Assembly: GCA_033977485.1 (NCBI GenBank)
Contig: CM066998.1
Span: forward strand, 27,095,501-27,159,500
Reading direction: 5' to 3'
DNA from: Hydrangea macrophylla
Lineage: Eukaryota > Streptophyta > Magnoliopsida > Cornales > Hydrangeaceae
Length of the DNA stretch: 64,000 nt
The notes under the pieces were generated by a model. The model saw nothing but the letters and a program-made list of their open reading frames with translations, searched no databases and had not been told where the DNA came from. Made by a program: the position numbers and the translations under genes. Positions 19,993 to 29,907 of the stretch are shown piece after piece. Within the stretch, counting starts at the first letter, position 1. Each line of letters begins with the position of its first letter.

Positions 19993-20502
19993 CTAACTAA
20001 GGATCCATCCTCCATCTCTCTCAACATCAGAGTCCGAGGTCACTTCTCCTAAATCACTGGATGGTGGAAAGTCAATCGGAGGGATACCTATAAATGCATC
20101 CCAGGCTGGCTCTAGGGGCCAATCGGGGTCCTCCATCATCTCAGGCTCCGCTAATGGGTCTTCATCTGGATCATCATCTGAGTCATCGTCGGAACCTGCA
20201 GGAGTAACAAAGTGTACTATGTCTTCTTGTGGCTCGTCCTGGTCATGGATTGCAAGGTTTCCAAGGGCATGAGGAATCTCCTCCATCTCAGCAGACAGCA
20301 AGCACGGTGCTACCACTCTATGATATGCTAACTCTGGAACAGGTCTCTCATGGAAGAAACAACGGGTCCACTTCCTTATACTCTGGCAAACTCTATGCCT
20401 AATGGTGTTGCTAACATGACCAAATCCTCGAGGGGCAAACTGTCTCTCCAAGGTAACTCTGTACTGTCCATCCGCAGCATCGTACTCTATCTGGTGCTCC
20501 AT
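19993..20502 (-). CDS. Element A pre-gag ORF b, 169 aa, acidic
   Basis: This intact ORF has an ATG placed 7 nt after an acceptor-like TGGGCAG. The N-terminal ~90 residues form a compact basic region (YDAADGQYRVTLERQFAPRG, then RHRVCQSIRKWTRCFFHERPVPELAYHRVV). The C-terminal half is strongly acidic (SDDDSDDDPDEDPLAEPEMMEDPD). It belongs to no family I recognise. The order 'short globular part plus acidic tail' and the D-A-x-G-x-Y/H element resemble ORF a and the element C pre-gag ORF, so it may be a diverged duplicate. Its location between PBS and gag is unusual for Ty3/gypsy elements. Confidence 0.6.
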   Translation of the reverse strand: MEHQIEYDAADGQYRVTLERQFAPRGFGHVSNTIRHRVCQSIRKWTRCFFHERPVPELAYHRVVAPCLLSAEMEEIPHALGNLAIHDQDEPQEDIVHFVTPAGSDDDSDDDPDEDPLAEPEMMEDPDWPLEPAWDAFIGIPPIDFPPSSDLGEVTSDSDVERDGGWILS

Positions 20503-21028
20503 GTTAGCCTGCCCAACACAGAAAAACTATCTTAGTACTGATGCTAACTAATGAAATATCTTAAAGTTTCATAGTGATAAGGGGGGTTCCTTTCTTAATT
20601 CTATCTAAACCTTGAGTTACTACCAATTGTTCCAAGTCTGACTCCCTGAACCTACAATAATTCCTACTTCTGAATTTTGCATTTGTGACTTCTATGGCTC
20701 AACTCATCGCGGGGATTTACTAGTCATTCTTATAGACTAAGAGTATACAAGTTTTAAATAAATTTACTAATTACAAGCAAGCAGTACATCCACGTGAAAA
20801 TATATATGTCAAGTTAAAGATAAACTCCATAGATAGATTTAAACATAGTGCAACACAGTTACAAAAACATTTACATCAGGGAGTGCGTACGTTAAGTACG
20901 TACATAATAGGGAAATAGTGCCAACAACAGATACATGAAAGGCGTACACGTTACTACTACTACGTGTTACATGCCTGAGTACAACTATATACACAAAAGA
21001 TGGACTACTAGCCCTATCACAGAATCTT
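20503..21028 (-). other. Spacer between ORF a and ORF b in element A
   Basis: No supported ORF. In element sense it ends 'ttgggcaggctaac-ATGG', an acceptor-like signal immediately before ORF b. Confidence 0.5.
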
Positions 21029-21589
21029 TCAATCATCCAGATCCTCGACCTTCGACTTCCCCTTCTCAGCTATGTCTTTCTTGGGTGGTTTCTTGCCCAC
21101 ATTCTTAGTTGGTTCAACATTGACTGCGGAATCAGCATCCTCCACAGAATTGGTCTCCTTTGCCGGAACTTCCCCATCATCATCCTCCTCCCTATCAGTC
21201 CCCATGACTGACTCAACGGTCAGGGGTGTATCAGCTATGGACTCCTCTGGTACTGAGGGTGGCGTAGCAAGAGATGGTCCTACGGGTCCTGGTGGGGGTA
21301 TCAGCTTGACTCGAAAAGTCATGACTCGGAGGGTATAGCTGTCATGAGTTATCTCAGCTGCTTCCTGATGAACAAGTCTAAGGGTGTTTTCTCGGTAATA
21401 TGCCTCTCTCTGCAGGATCTCTGGGTCCTCAATTCCCAACACATGTACATCATGCCACATGTTTTCCTCCAAATGTCGCTGAGCACTCCGTCGAATCCTT
21501 TGCCGGTACAACACTGGGTCTGCAGGCTCTATACAATCTGGGTGAATCCAATGTCCTCCAAACCCGTCTTGGACATAGAAGGGTTCCAT
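21029..21589 (-). CDS. Element A pre-gag ORF a, 187 aa
   Basis: I start it at the ATG at 21589 (MEPFYVQDGFGGHW) because the frame farther upstream runs through the PBS and because an acceptor-like GGACAG lies 5 nt before that ATG. Residues 1-100 contain GGHWIHPDCIEPADP...RQRIRRSAQRHLEENMW. The rest is Pro/Glu/Asp-rich and ends in a lysine-rich segment (KKPPKKDIAEKGKSK). The first part aligns with element C's pre-gag ORF (VVDAYGGHVIHGDTVEPAGP...ASRQLEEDMW). Sharing between two elements whose coding regions have diverged suggests a retained function. No known family is recognised. Confidence 0.65.
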   Translation of the reverse strand: MEPFYVQDGFGGHWIHPDCIEPADPVLYRQRIRRSAQRHLEENMWHDVHVLGIEDPEILQREAYYRENTLRLVHQEAAEITHDSYTLRVMTFRVKLIPPPGPVGPSLATPPSVPEESIADTPLTVESVMGTDREEDDDGEVPAKETNSVEDADSAVNVEPTKNVGKKPPKKDIAEKGKSKVEDLDD

Positions 21590-21701
21590 GCTAACCTGTC
21601 CAAGATAAACTATCATAGGGTTAGTATCTCCATAAGTGGGTAAAAGATCTAATGGTTTATAACTTAAAGTGTATAGGACAAACGGTAAATGCCTAAACCT
21701 A

Positions 21702-21714
21702 GGCTCTGATACCA
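21702..21714 (-). other. Element A primer-binding site (tRNA-iMet)
   Basis: In element sense TGGTATCAGAGCC lies about 10 nt inside the upstream LTR boundary and is complementary to the initiator tRNA-Met 3' end. Confidence 0.88.
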
Positions 21715-21723
21715 CTAAAACCC

Positions 21724-24700
21724 TGTCACGCCCCGGAGTAAGCCAAAAATAGGGAAAATAAAAATTTTCCTTTATGGGTCCGTAGATACGTGACTAGTTT
21801 GATAACCGTTTCTGTCCTTCTAACTCCGCAGTATGCAATCGTAAGGGAAATGCTAGGGCATAAGTATGATCCAAACTTATCAGAGTATAAATACAGCAGC
21901 GAAAATTAAACATGGGTTACAATAACTTCAATCTTAATACAAGAGGCCATACTAAATAATTTACATAATCTTAAAACTTGAGAAACTGTCTATCAGGTCT
22001 TGGGCAAGACTTTATTCTTCTTGGCTCCACGGTACTGCATCCTGAACTCTTCTATTTATCTCCGAACCTGCAACACTCTGGGCATATGAATGCCCAGGGC
22101 GTAACATGCCGTCAGCCTTGGAACAAGGCTGAGTGAGAGTCTCAACCGCACAATAATCAGTAAATACAGGACATCTCTCAACTCACGTCATAGTTTAGTA
22201 CTTTAAGGTATGATTAATCTCTTATCAAAAGACGCATTCTCACCACGGGCATAACAGAGGTTTCAACAAAACAGATAAACAGATAATCATAACATCATAG
22301 AGTACATTCTCCTTATTCTAAACTCATGCGTTCAAATGCATGACCAATAAGACTCACTCCCAACTCTTTTCAAATACATTTACTTTTTAAAACAGATACT
22401 TTTCAAAACCATTTCATTTTAAAATCAACACTTTCCAAACCAAATCATTTTAACCAAATCAATTTTTTTACTCATCAACTCAATCTCATCATTCACTTTC
22501 TCTTTCTCATTCCCTTGACAACACGCGGTATATTAAGGATGATAACATGCTATCACAGCCAATTCATACTCATTCCCTTGATAGGCCACCGGACGTCTTC
22601 ACGGCGCACACTATCTGTAAACAATGAAACTAGCACATGGGACGTTTTCAACCATGTGTATACTCTCACCGGTCGTCTACACGGCTGAGAAGTATATTAG
22701 AGCACTAGCCGGACGTCTTCAACGATACATGGGACGTCTTCAACCATGTATGCGCATCACCGGACATTTCCAACAGCGAGAGGCGCGCTAGGAACCCTAA
22801 TCGTTCATGTCCACCCGGCTCGTCAGCCGTTGATCCATCGAATCTAGCAATCACATTCACATATCTCATATCGTTCACATTCTCATCAATCCTTTCTCTT
22901 TCTCATACAATGCATGCTAACACATGTCATGAAATGCAAGTGAGTCCACTACCGATACCCATATGCAAAACCACTTTCATTCTCTTTATTATTATCATAG
23001 CATGCGTTATCTATTCCAATTAACAATCATCGTAAAACGTGTCTTTAACAGTTAGCAGCAGAAACGTAACATATAAAAACATGGATCATATAACATGGAT
23101 TGATACCAATAATCATATAGATAAAACCCTTGACATGCTCACGTATGCGATATCACTATCATAACATGCTTTGCATAGTCATACAATTATTGGAAATACA
23201 CGTGACATCATAAATCAACATATCACTTATACAAAATATCATACAGGTAACTTTAAATCATCTTATATTAGTCTTATTAGGATTAGAGTGAGGTTAGGAA
23301 ACTCACCTCGAGTCACCGATCCTTGAAAAGTGGATAACCGTCAAGTTCTACAACAATAAACGAAATAAACAATAATAATGTATGAGTACAACTATAGGGG
23401 CAAAATGGTAATTTTACCAATTGAGGTCATAAACCTCTAGGTAGTGATCTACGTGTCATTCTAAGTCCAACGCCATTGACTAGACTCAAATCGGAGTCCG
23501 TCGCGTTTTACGAGGTAAAAGGTAGGGCTTACTATACTAATGCGGGCCCTAAAAGACAGGCTGTATTTTCAACCGAGTCGAAGAGTCTCCAAACTTTATG
23601 GGAAAGTTCTAGACATTATTCTAAGACTCTGGGAACTGACTGCGTAATTTTCGGAGTCCTAGATTATTTATTATGAATTTTTTAAAGATAATATATACCA
23701 GAAAATACCCGAAACGGGATTTAAATACATAAGTATAATTATACAAAAAGAATCAGTACTTAAAAGTATTTTTATTAAATACTAGATATTAAAATACACT
23801 ACCAGTATTTATCTCATAATTTTTGGAGCTCGTTTGGTATTTTTAATAATTAATATACTCATAAAATAGTTCTTTATTAATTATTAAAAAATACTAGACT
23901 ATAGTATTATAGCTTTATAACATACATTATATAATAAAATAGTCTCAGGGTCATTCCCCTAATTTTCTAGAATTTATAAATACATAAAGGTATTTATTAA
24001 CTATTTAAAACTATTTAAAATTGATATTTATTATTTATATTAACCATATAAATAATAAATATATGATATATATACAATATAATAATGATATATATGATAT
24101 TAAAATAATATTATACAATATAAAACATTAACGGTATTAATTATAACCCATTTATAATTATTAAAAACATTTTAAACTAATTAATACTAATTACACTAAT
24201 AATCATAGTAATAATAATAATAATAATAATAAATATAATAAACAATTCCACAGATTCGACGGGTCGACCCGAACCGACCCATGGGTAAACGGGTTACCCG
24301 GATACACTAACAAAGGGACCCAAATCAAAACTCGCGGGTTTGACCCGAATCCTAGACGGACTACCCACATACACACACAAGTGAAACCTACCCTATAACC
24401 CATTCGGGTTGGACCTAAACCCGAACCGGAAACCCAACTCTCCTCACAACCCTACCTAGTCCGCTAGCCCAAACCCTAACCAAACCCGGACTCAAACCTA
24501 ACCCAACTACAGACACACACCAGCCCGCCCCAACTACCCGAACCCGACCTAAACCCAACCCGGCGCCAAACGACGTCGTCCCACTTAAAGGGACCCGTCG
24601 GTTTATTTAAACCCTGCCCGACCCGCTACCCTTACCCGATTACACACTCATCCTAAACCGACCCGCGTCCAGGTCTTATAACCCGAAACCCAGACGGGTT

Positions 24701-26091
24701 TCTTCATCTTCTCCTGCGATCCCGACGCCGCCGGCGATGGCGATTTCGCCGGAACACTCTCTCTCCTCATATCTCTCTCATTTCTTCATCAAAATTGATG
24801 AATCCAACGGGGAAATGACCGGAATCTCTCCCTCTATCACATACTATAAGCCTACCGTCCGGTTCATTCATTTGGTGGTCCTACTAGCCGATTATTCTTT
24901 CGGCTATTTGAGAGAATAATGGCCTGCATGGCAGCCTAAACATCACCCAAATCCAAACCTGCTATAAGGGGGTCTATCTGGGTTCCTTAGGGTCAGATTA
25001 GTGTAGATGTTTTGGGGCTTTGGTTAACATTGGGAAAGTCAAGTTCAAGCTTGAGCTTTAATGGAGGTCGGAGCAAGAACCAGAGCTTAAGGCTCTGTTT
25101 GGGGCGTTGCATGCAGTCCCTAGGGCCTCTAGATGACATGCAGAGGTATGGAAAGCAGCAGGGGGGGTTTGTTTACCTCAGAGAAGTCTCAAACTTCTTT
25201 AATCTCCTCCGATCTTCTTCAATCTTCTTCTTTTCTTTCCTCTGCGTCTATTTTCTCTCTCTCTCTGGTCTTCTGTGTGTGTGTGTGTGTGTGTAGAGAG
25301 GAAATAGACAGAGAGGGGTGTGGTGCTCACAATGTGGGGGGTGGGGGGGTGTGCACAAGCCGAGTGTATGTGTGTGAGGTTTGGTTTAGCTTTCTCTCTC
25401 ACTCATTCTCGGTATCTCTCTCTCTAGAATCTGTATAGAACAGATTTTGGGGGTGGTGAGGCTGATAAAATGAGAGGAAGAGGGTGGGGGTGTGCTTATA
25501 TAGAGGAAGTGGTGGGGAGGTTTGGTTGTGTGCAATGTGTGCACAAGGTGCACATGTATGTGTATGTGTCCAAGGGTAGATAAGTGTGGGGTCCACATGA
25601 CCGTCAAGGAATGGTGTGGGTCCCATTCTCAGGTTGTCCATATGGATGTGTTCCTGAGTCCCAAAGTACGTGCATGTGTATGTTGTATGTATCCAAGGGT
25701 AGATTATCAGGGTGGGGTCCACTTAACTGCCAAGTGGTAGTGTGGGTCCCACTCTTGAGTTGGTGTACTGGAATGTGCTGCTGAATCATGGTATAAGTGT
25801 AATACTGCGAAAGTGAACGCAGATAAGATATGAATGAGCGGAGCTATACACAAGCCTATACGTAAGTACGTCTATAGTTTCCAACTTAGAACTATGCGCG
25901 TCGGGGTTACGTCTATTCTAATAAGTACTAGATTTGAATTAACGTAGTCGTCGTCAAGACGATTACTAAGGCTCCTACTAAGGACTCCTAATTACGGTCA
26001 CCCTAATGGGCCTTCTGTATCTGTATTCTGGGTGATGTCACTATTTTAAATTCCTACGTGGAATTTCTGCGGGGAATTTCTGGGTGCTACA
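21724..26091 (-). repeat. Upstream (5') LTR of element A, 4368 bp
   Basis: It begins in element sense TGTAGCACCC at 26091 and ends GGGGCGTGACA at 21724. It carries the promoter (TATA 25503-25495), CT- and TG-rich tracts near 25250-25295, an ACCCGA-rich tract at 24240-24690, the AAT repeat at 24210-24231, the GACGTC-loop hairpins (22581-22785) and the conserved hairpin at 22078-22097. Confidence 0.92.
22581..22785 (-). other. Hairpin array with GACGTC loops, element A upstream LTR
   Basis: Second copy of the array at 14655-14850. The hairpin at 22658-22634 keeps its 7-bp stem, but its loop palindrome has changed from GACGTC to AACGTC (element sense), while the 8-bp-stem hairpin near 22750-22724 is unchanged. 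Confidence 0.68.
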
Positions 26092-26096
26092 AGGAA
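26092..26096. repeat. Right target-site duplication of element A (AGGAA)
   Basis: It matches 4134-4138. See the element A entry. Confidence 0.93.
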
Positions 26097-26937
26097 TCTC
26101 GTTAATGGTCGCCAAGCAAGTAAGGAGCCTCAAGCTCACCCTGTCATTCCGTGTTGCAAAAATTGAACAGCCAAGAACATACAGCAGGAAGACCCGTAAT
26201 AGCTGCCGGTCATTCAGAGTGTGTCAGCCTCTTCCGTAGGCCCAATAAAGCCAACCACATGAGAACCAGTGCCTCTCCAAATTAGGAAGAACAGCCCCGA
26301 TCAGCATCTCAACAGCTTCAGGGTCAATCTCATAGAAGTAATCCAAGATTAGGCGCTTCCCGCCAACCCTCAAGCCAGTAATCATCGAGAAATCAAAAGG
26401 TGTCATCGTCATCTCACCGAACGGAAGATGGAAGGTGTTGGTCGTGTCCCACCACCTTTCAGTGAGAGCGTAGAAATGGGCCAAATCATTGGAGCTCTTT
26501 GAAACTAGACGGACGAAGCCACCAAAACCTGCATCATCAACCATCTGCTTGACAGTGGGCGATAATTGGGTGTACCATAAAAAGGCATGGGCGAGACTGT
26601 CATGGCCCTTCAATGTCACTTCCAGCACCCGCACACATCAAAAACGGCAATAACCAAGCATAAAATCACTATTCATAACCCGAATTCCAACTTCACAAAA
26701 TCAACATTTGAGCACAAATCGAACCTCTAACAACCTCTAGGTGCACACTACAGCTCACAAAACTAGCACATTGCATAGAAATAGACCTGAACTACCAAAA
26801 GTTTTACATACCTGACGAGCTAGAGCCACGGTCGAAAGGTGACATTGGGGGTCGCACAAAACCAACTTCAGAGGATGACTCTCGGCCTTTGCCCGTTCCT
26901 TGGCCTTCTTGGACGGCCTCCTTGAGCTCGAAGCCAT
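26092..26937 (-). pseudogene. Plant mobile domain gene, 5' exons
   Basis: Exon 1 is 26937-26812 (42 codons, MASSSRRPSKKAKERAKAES...ALARQ; basic and Ser-rich start, possible nuclear signal) and ends at donor GTATGT. Exon 2 starts near 26628 (VLEVTLKGHDSLAHAFLWYTQLS). Its acceptor appears as TGTGCGG where TGTGCAG is expected, so it may be lost. The PMD core follows: FYALTERWWDTTNTFHLPFGEMTMTPFDFSMITGLRVGG, then WFSCGWLYWAYGRG. A TGA at 26223-26221 interrupts before HTLNDRQLLRVFLLYVLGCSIF. The exon continues across element A at 4138. The PMD is the module of MAIN/MAIL1-type silencing factors and of several transposon ORFs. Here it lies antisense in a Tat element, and it is no longer functional. 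Confidence 0.75.
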
Positions 26938-27339
26938 GGATCTGTAGAGAAAATGAAAATGGGAGCTCAACTTTCTTCTTGAGATTTTGAGAAAAATAAA
27001 AACCCAATCAAAGTTCTAATCGTGGGAAGAGATTGCTTACCTGAGTGGGCACAAACTGCCTTTTGACGGATTTTGGCTTCAAAAACTCCCAAAAATGATC
27101 AAAAATGAGCTCAAAATGCTCAAAATCCCAAAATATACATCCATGGAGTCCAGCCACCCAGTGCCGTCGCGGCACTGCTCCCCACGGGCCCTGCTTCGCT
27201 CCGTTTCAACCCGTTTTGGCCCATTTTGACCCGTTTCAGCCCGTTTTTGACCCCGGTTAGCCCCGGTGGCCTATTTCAATCAAAATTTCTGAGGTTTTGT
27301 CCCTAGCAGATCTAATTTATCCCCAGCAGGTTCAGTTAA
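26938..27339 (-). promoter_or_regulatory. Region upstream of the antisense PMD gene
   Basis: No ORF. It should contain the promoter of the antisense PMD gene, but I see no convincing TATA box. It has a near-palindrome GTGCCGTCGCGGCAC near 27160, also seen as an array in the Tat 3' LTR (43136-43196), and repeated 'cccgtttt-g/a-cccg' units near 27200-27260. Confidence 0.4.
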
Positions 27340-27679
27340 TCCCCCAAGGATAGAAACAGGAAGAAATCAGCTCCTGGAGGCCCTAACCGGCTCTTTTGGA
27401 ATGAGCACCGCAAGTTTTGATCAACCATAAGAGATTCACAGATGGGTCCTGGTTCCCGATCAAAAAAAAGTTGAGAGAGATTCTCTGAGAGTCCTACACC
27501 ATCCCCTGAGGATAGAAATAGGAAGAAATCAGCTCCCGGAGGCCCTAACCGGCTCTTTCGGATTGAGCACCGCAAGGTTTGATCAACCGTGAGAGATTTA
27601 GAGATGGGTCCTGGTTCCCGACCAAGAAACAGTTAAGAGAGATTTTCCGAGAGTCCTACACCATCGCCCAAGGATAGAA
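27340..27679 (+). repeat. 162-bp tandem repeat of the Tat 3' region, first part
   Basis: Copies are recognised by GGCCCTAACCGG at 27379 and 27541, a period of 162 bp. A third copy is cut by element B at 27679/27680 and resumes at 41076. Each unit carries 'gagcaccgcaag-ttttgatcaacc' and 'gatgggtcctggttcccg'. Tat/Ogre elements are known to hold tandem repeats in this part of the 3' region. Confidence 0.85.
27675..27679. repeat. Left target-site duplication of element B (TAGAA)
   Basis: TAGAA here and CAGAA at 41076-41080, with one transition between them. The tandem repeat resumes in register across the insert. Confidence 0.75.
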
Positions 27680-27955
27680 TGTAATACCCTATATTTTCAG
27701 GTATATATAGATCCCTAGTACCTTTCTTAGCCTTTGGTGAGGTTGTGTGCCCAATCGATTGACCTTATCCCAATCGATTGCTTTTCCAATCGATTGGATG
27801 TTTTACCAATCGATTGGCATTCTGCCGACCTAACCCCAATCGATTGGCACCTAGTACCAATCGATTGAGAGTAGCTGGACTTGGCCACCTCGTTGGTTTT
27901 ATGTGGTTGTGATTGTTTTCCCCTCCCTATATATACCCTCTCCCTTATACATATA
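27680..27955 (+). repeat. Element B 5' LTR fragment with CAATCGATTG array
   Basis: It is nearly identical to the first 276 bp of the 3' LTR. It contains six words of the CCAATCGATTGG type at about 27753-27870, followed by a TATATATACC motif near 27931. It is cut by the Athila LTR start. Confidence 0.88.
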
Positions 27956-29425
27956 TGATCGGCGACGAATAGTTGTCGTTTATAGTTCTAAAAATACGCT
28001 TTGTTAGCCCATTTCATGTAGTTATTAGTTATTTTTTAATAAGTATTCTAAATTTTGTAGGATTTGGAGTTTTAACTTGATAATGCACAAAAATCCAATG
28101 GTTAGTGGCTTTGGAAGTCATTCTGGGCTCAAACGGTGATTCCGGTGAAAGCTGAATGCAGTAGTAGTCTCAACAAATTGCATTTCTGATAAAGAATACT
28201 TTGGATTTGAGAAATTTCTCCAGAGCTATAAAATGTAAATCTTCGAGTTACGGACGCGTGGCTTCAAACGGCGAGTCAATCCGAGTTCCGAGCAAAACGT
28301 TATCGCAATTCTACAAAAGTCGCGCAGTGCAGCGAAAAGGACCTCGCGCGAGCGACCTTTGAAAAAACCAAAAACGCGTATTTTATTAAATTAAAGTGCC
28401 CAGCGAAGGTGGTTTGTGCATATGACGTCCAGAAACGTAAATATAGCTGTTTTAGTGCGATTTGGCTTAGGAAAGCTTCCTAAATCCTTCCAAACTCTAT
28501 ATAAATCCTATTTTAAATCAATTTTGTGGTTACACATCATTACACAACATTAGATATAGCCAGATACAACAAAAATTTCAGCCATTGAAGAGAGGAAATC
28601 AAGGAGAAGAAGAAGAAGACCAAGGATTCCCATGGCCTCCTCCATCAACCTCTTGTCGTTCATCAATTCTATGGACAACTAAACCTAGATCTAGGGTTTC
28701 AATGAAACCCTAGCCAAGTAATAGGGTTTTATTTATGTTTTTATTTTAGTTTTATTATGTATGGATGATAGTTACATGTTTAGAGGATTTTTATAAATAA
28801 ATCGTACTTCTATTGATTAAATCATTACTTTCAAAGTTTATTCTTGTCTTAGATCTATTTTGACTGTAATGTGCTCAATGATCTATATTTGTTGTGCTTG
28901 TATAGATTGTTTACATGTAATGGTGCTTAAATTGAATTGTGCTATCAAGTATCCGAATAGTCCATGCCTAGATTAGACGGATTATACCACAACCCTAGTT
29001 TAGTGTGGGATAATTCGTGCTAACCGAAGATGGATTATGTTGGTGCTTGAACCATAGTTATTTTCTTGACGGAGGAATTGGGCTTGTAGCTACAATTCCC
29101 CATTATCATCCAACTTAATAAGCTAAAGTAATTCATAGATACCCTTATTATGAAGCTAGTGGTGGATTTGCAATCCTAGGTTCCTTAAACATATTCATAA
29201 AAACAATTTTAAATCGCTTTTGTAATTTAGGTTTATTTTCATTGTCATTAGTTTAATTAAAATTCAAATCCAATTCCGTTTTCTTAATTAATTAAGTTTA
29301 TTTTTAAAATTAAAGTGTTTTAGTATTTCAATCTCTGTGGGTTCGACCTTTACTTCCACACTGCAAATCTTTTGAAAGTAAAGCACAAATAAGCATACTT
29401 TTATATCTTGATATTGACAACATCA
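27956..29425 (+). repeat. Athila 5' LTR (about 1470 bp)
   Basis: It starts TGATCGGCGACGAATAG and ends ...GACAACATCA just before the PBS. It contains a CTCGCGCGAGCG palindrome near 28345. It differs from the downstream LTR copies more than those differ from each other. Confidence 0.85.
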
Positions 29426-29430
29426 CTTTT

Positions 29431-29448
29431 TGGCGCCGTTGCCGGGGA
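29431..29448 (+). other. Athila primer-binding site (tRNA-Asp type)
   Basis: TGGCGCCGTTGCCGGGGA lies 5 nt after the LTR end and is the PBS typical of Athila elements. Confidence 0.92.
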
Positions 29449-29907
29449 TTGCATTACTACCTTTAGTTTTAGAATCTTAGTTTAGTTAATTTGTAAATAT
29501 TAGATTAGGTTTTCTTTTCTTATTTTTTGTTTTATTTTGAGTTACTAACTTTTCTTTTTATTTTGTAGTTTCTCGAGTCATCAAATTCTAACGTTTCCGG
29601 GAGGATTAGCTTAGCGCATCAAAGGAGCTTACGCGAAAAAATATAAATAAAATAAAATAAAGTGCTTCACACTGTAAACCACTGTAAGTCAGGGCGCTGT
29701 GACGCACTATTTGCATTAGTTTAGGGTTAATTGCACCGCATTAGCTAGGAAACCCGGGGTGCTGGGCTTGACGCGGTCATTGCATTACAGGATAATATTC
29801 ATGCATCACAGTAGTTGAGTGCTTGTTATCTTAGTTGCATGATTGCTATTTGTTTTTTTTTTATTTTGAGTCAGTTTCTATTTTAGTTTAGTTTTCTTTT
29901 TAAGTTT
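29449..29907 (+). other. Athila leader between PBS and gag
   Basis: Untranslated leader, AT-rich, with no recognisable ORF. Confidence 0.55.

Larger units (their letters stand above)
4139..26091 (-). mobile_element. Element A: non-autonomous Tekay-like Ty3 LTR retrotransposon (gag, no pol)
   Basis: Terminal TG...CA, a 5-bp duplication AGGAA and two long LTRs define the element. The upstream LTR is 21724-26091; the downstream one is 4139-18194, with a SIRE element inside it. Without that insert A is about 12.3 kb. In element order it has an LTR, a tRNA-iMet type PBS (21714-21702), ORF a, ORF b, gag with one stop, a purine-rich tract and an LTR. No protease, RT, RNase H or integrase is present in the 3.5-kb interior. 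The Tekay affinity rests on gag similarity to element C, the 'TTTCGAGAACGAAATCCTC' text before the downstream LTR, and the shared LTR end GGGGCGTGACA. It would need pol in trans. Confidence 0.88.

Noticed and set aside
21590..21715. Upstream extension of ORF a (MVSEPRF...)
   Set aside because: The frame runs through the primer-binding site and uses a non-ATG start. The ATG at 21589 after the acceptor-like signal is preferred.
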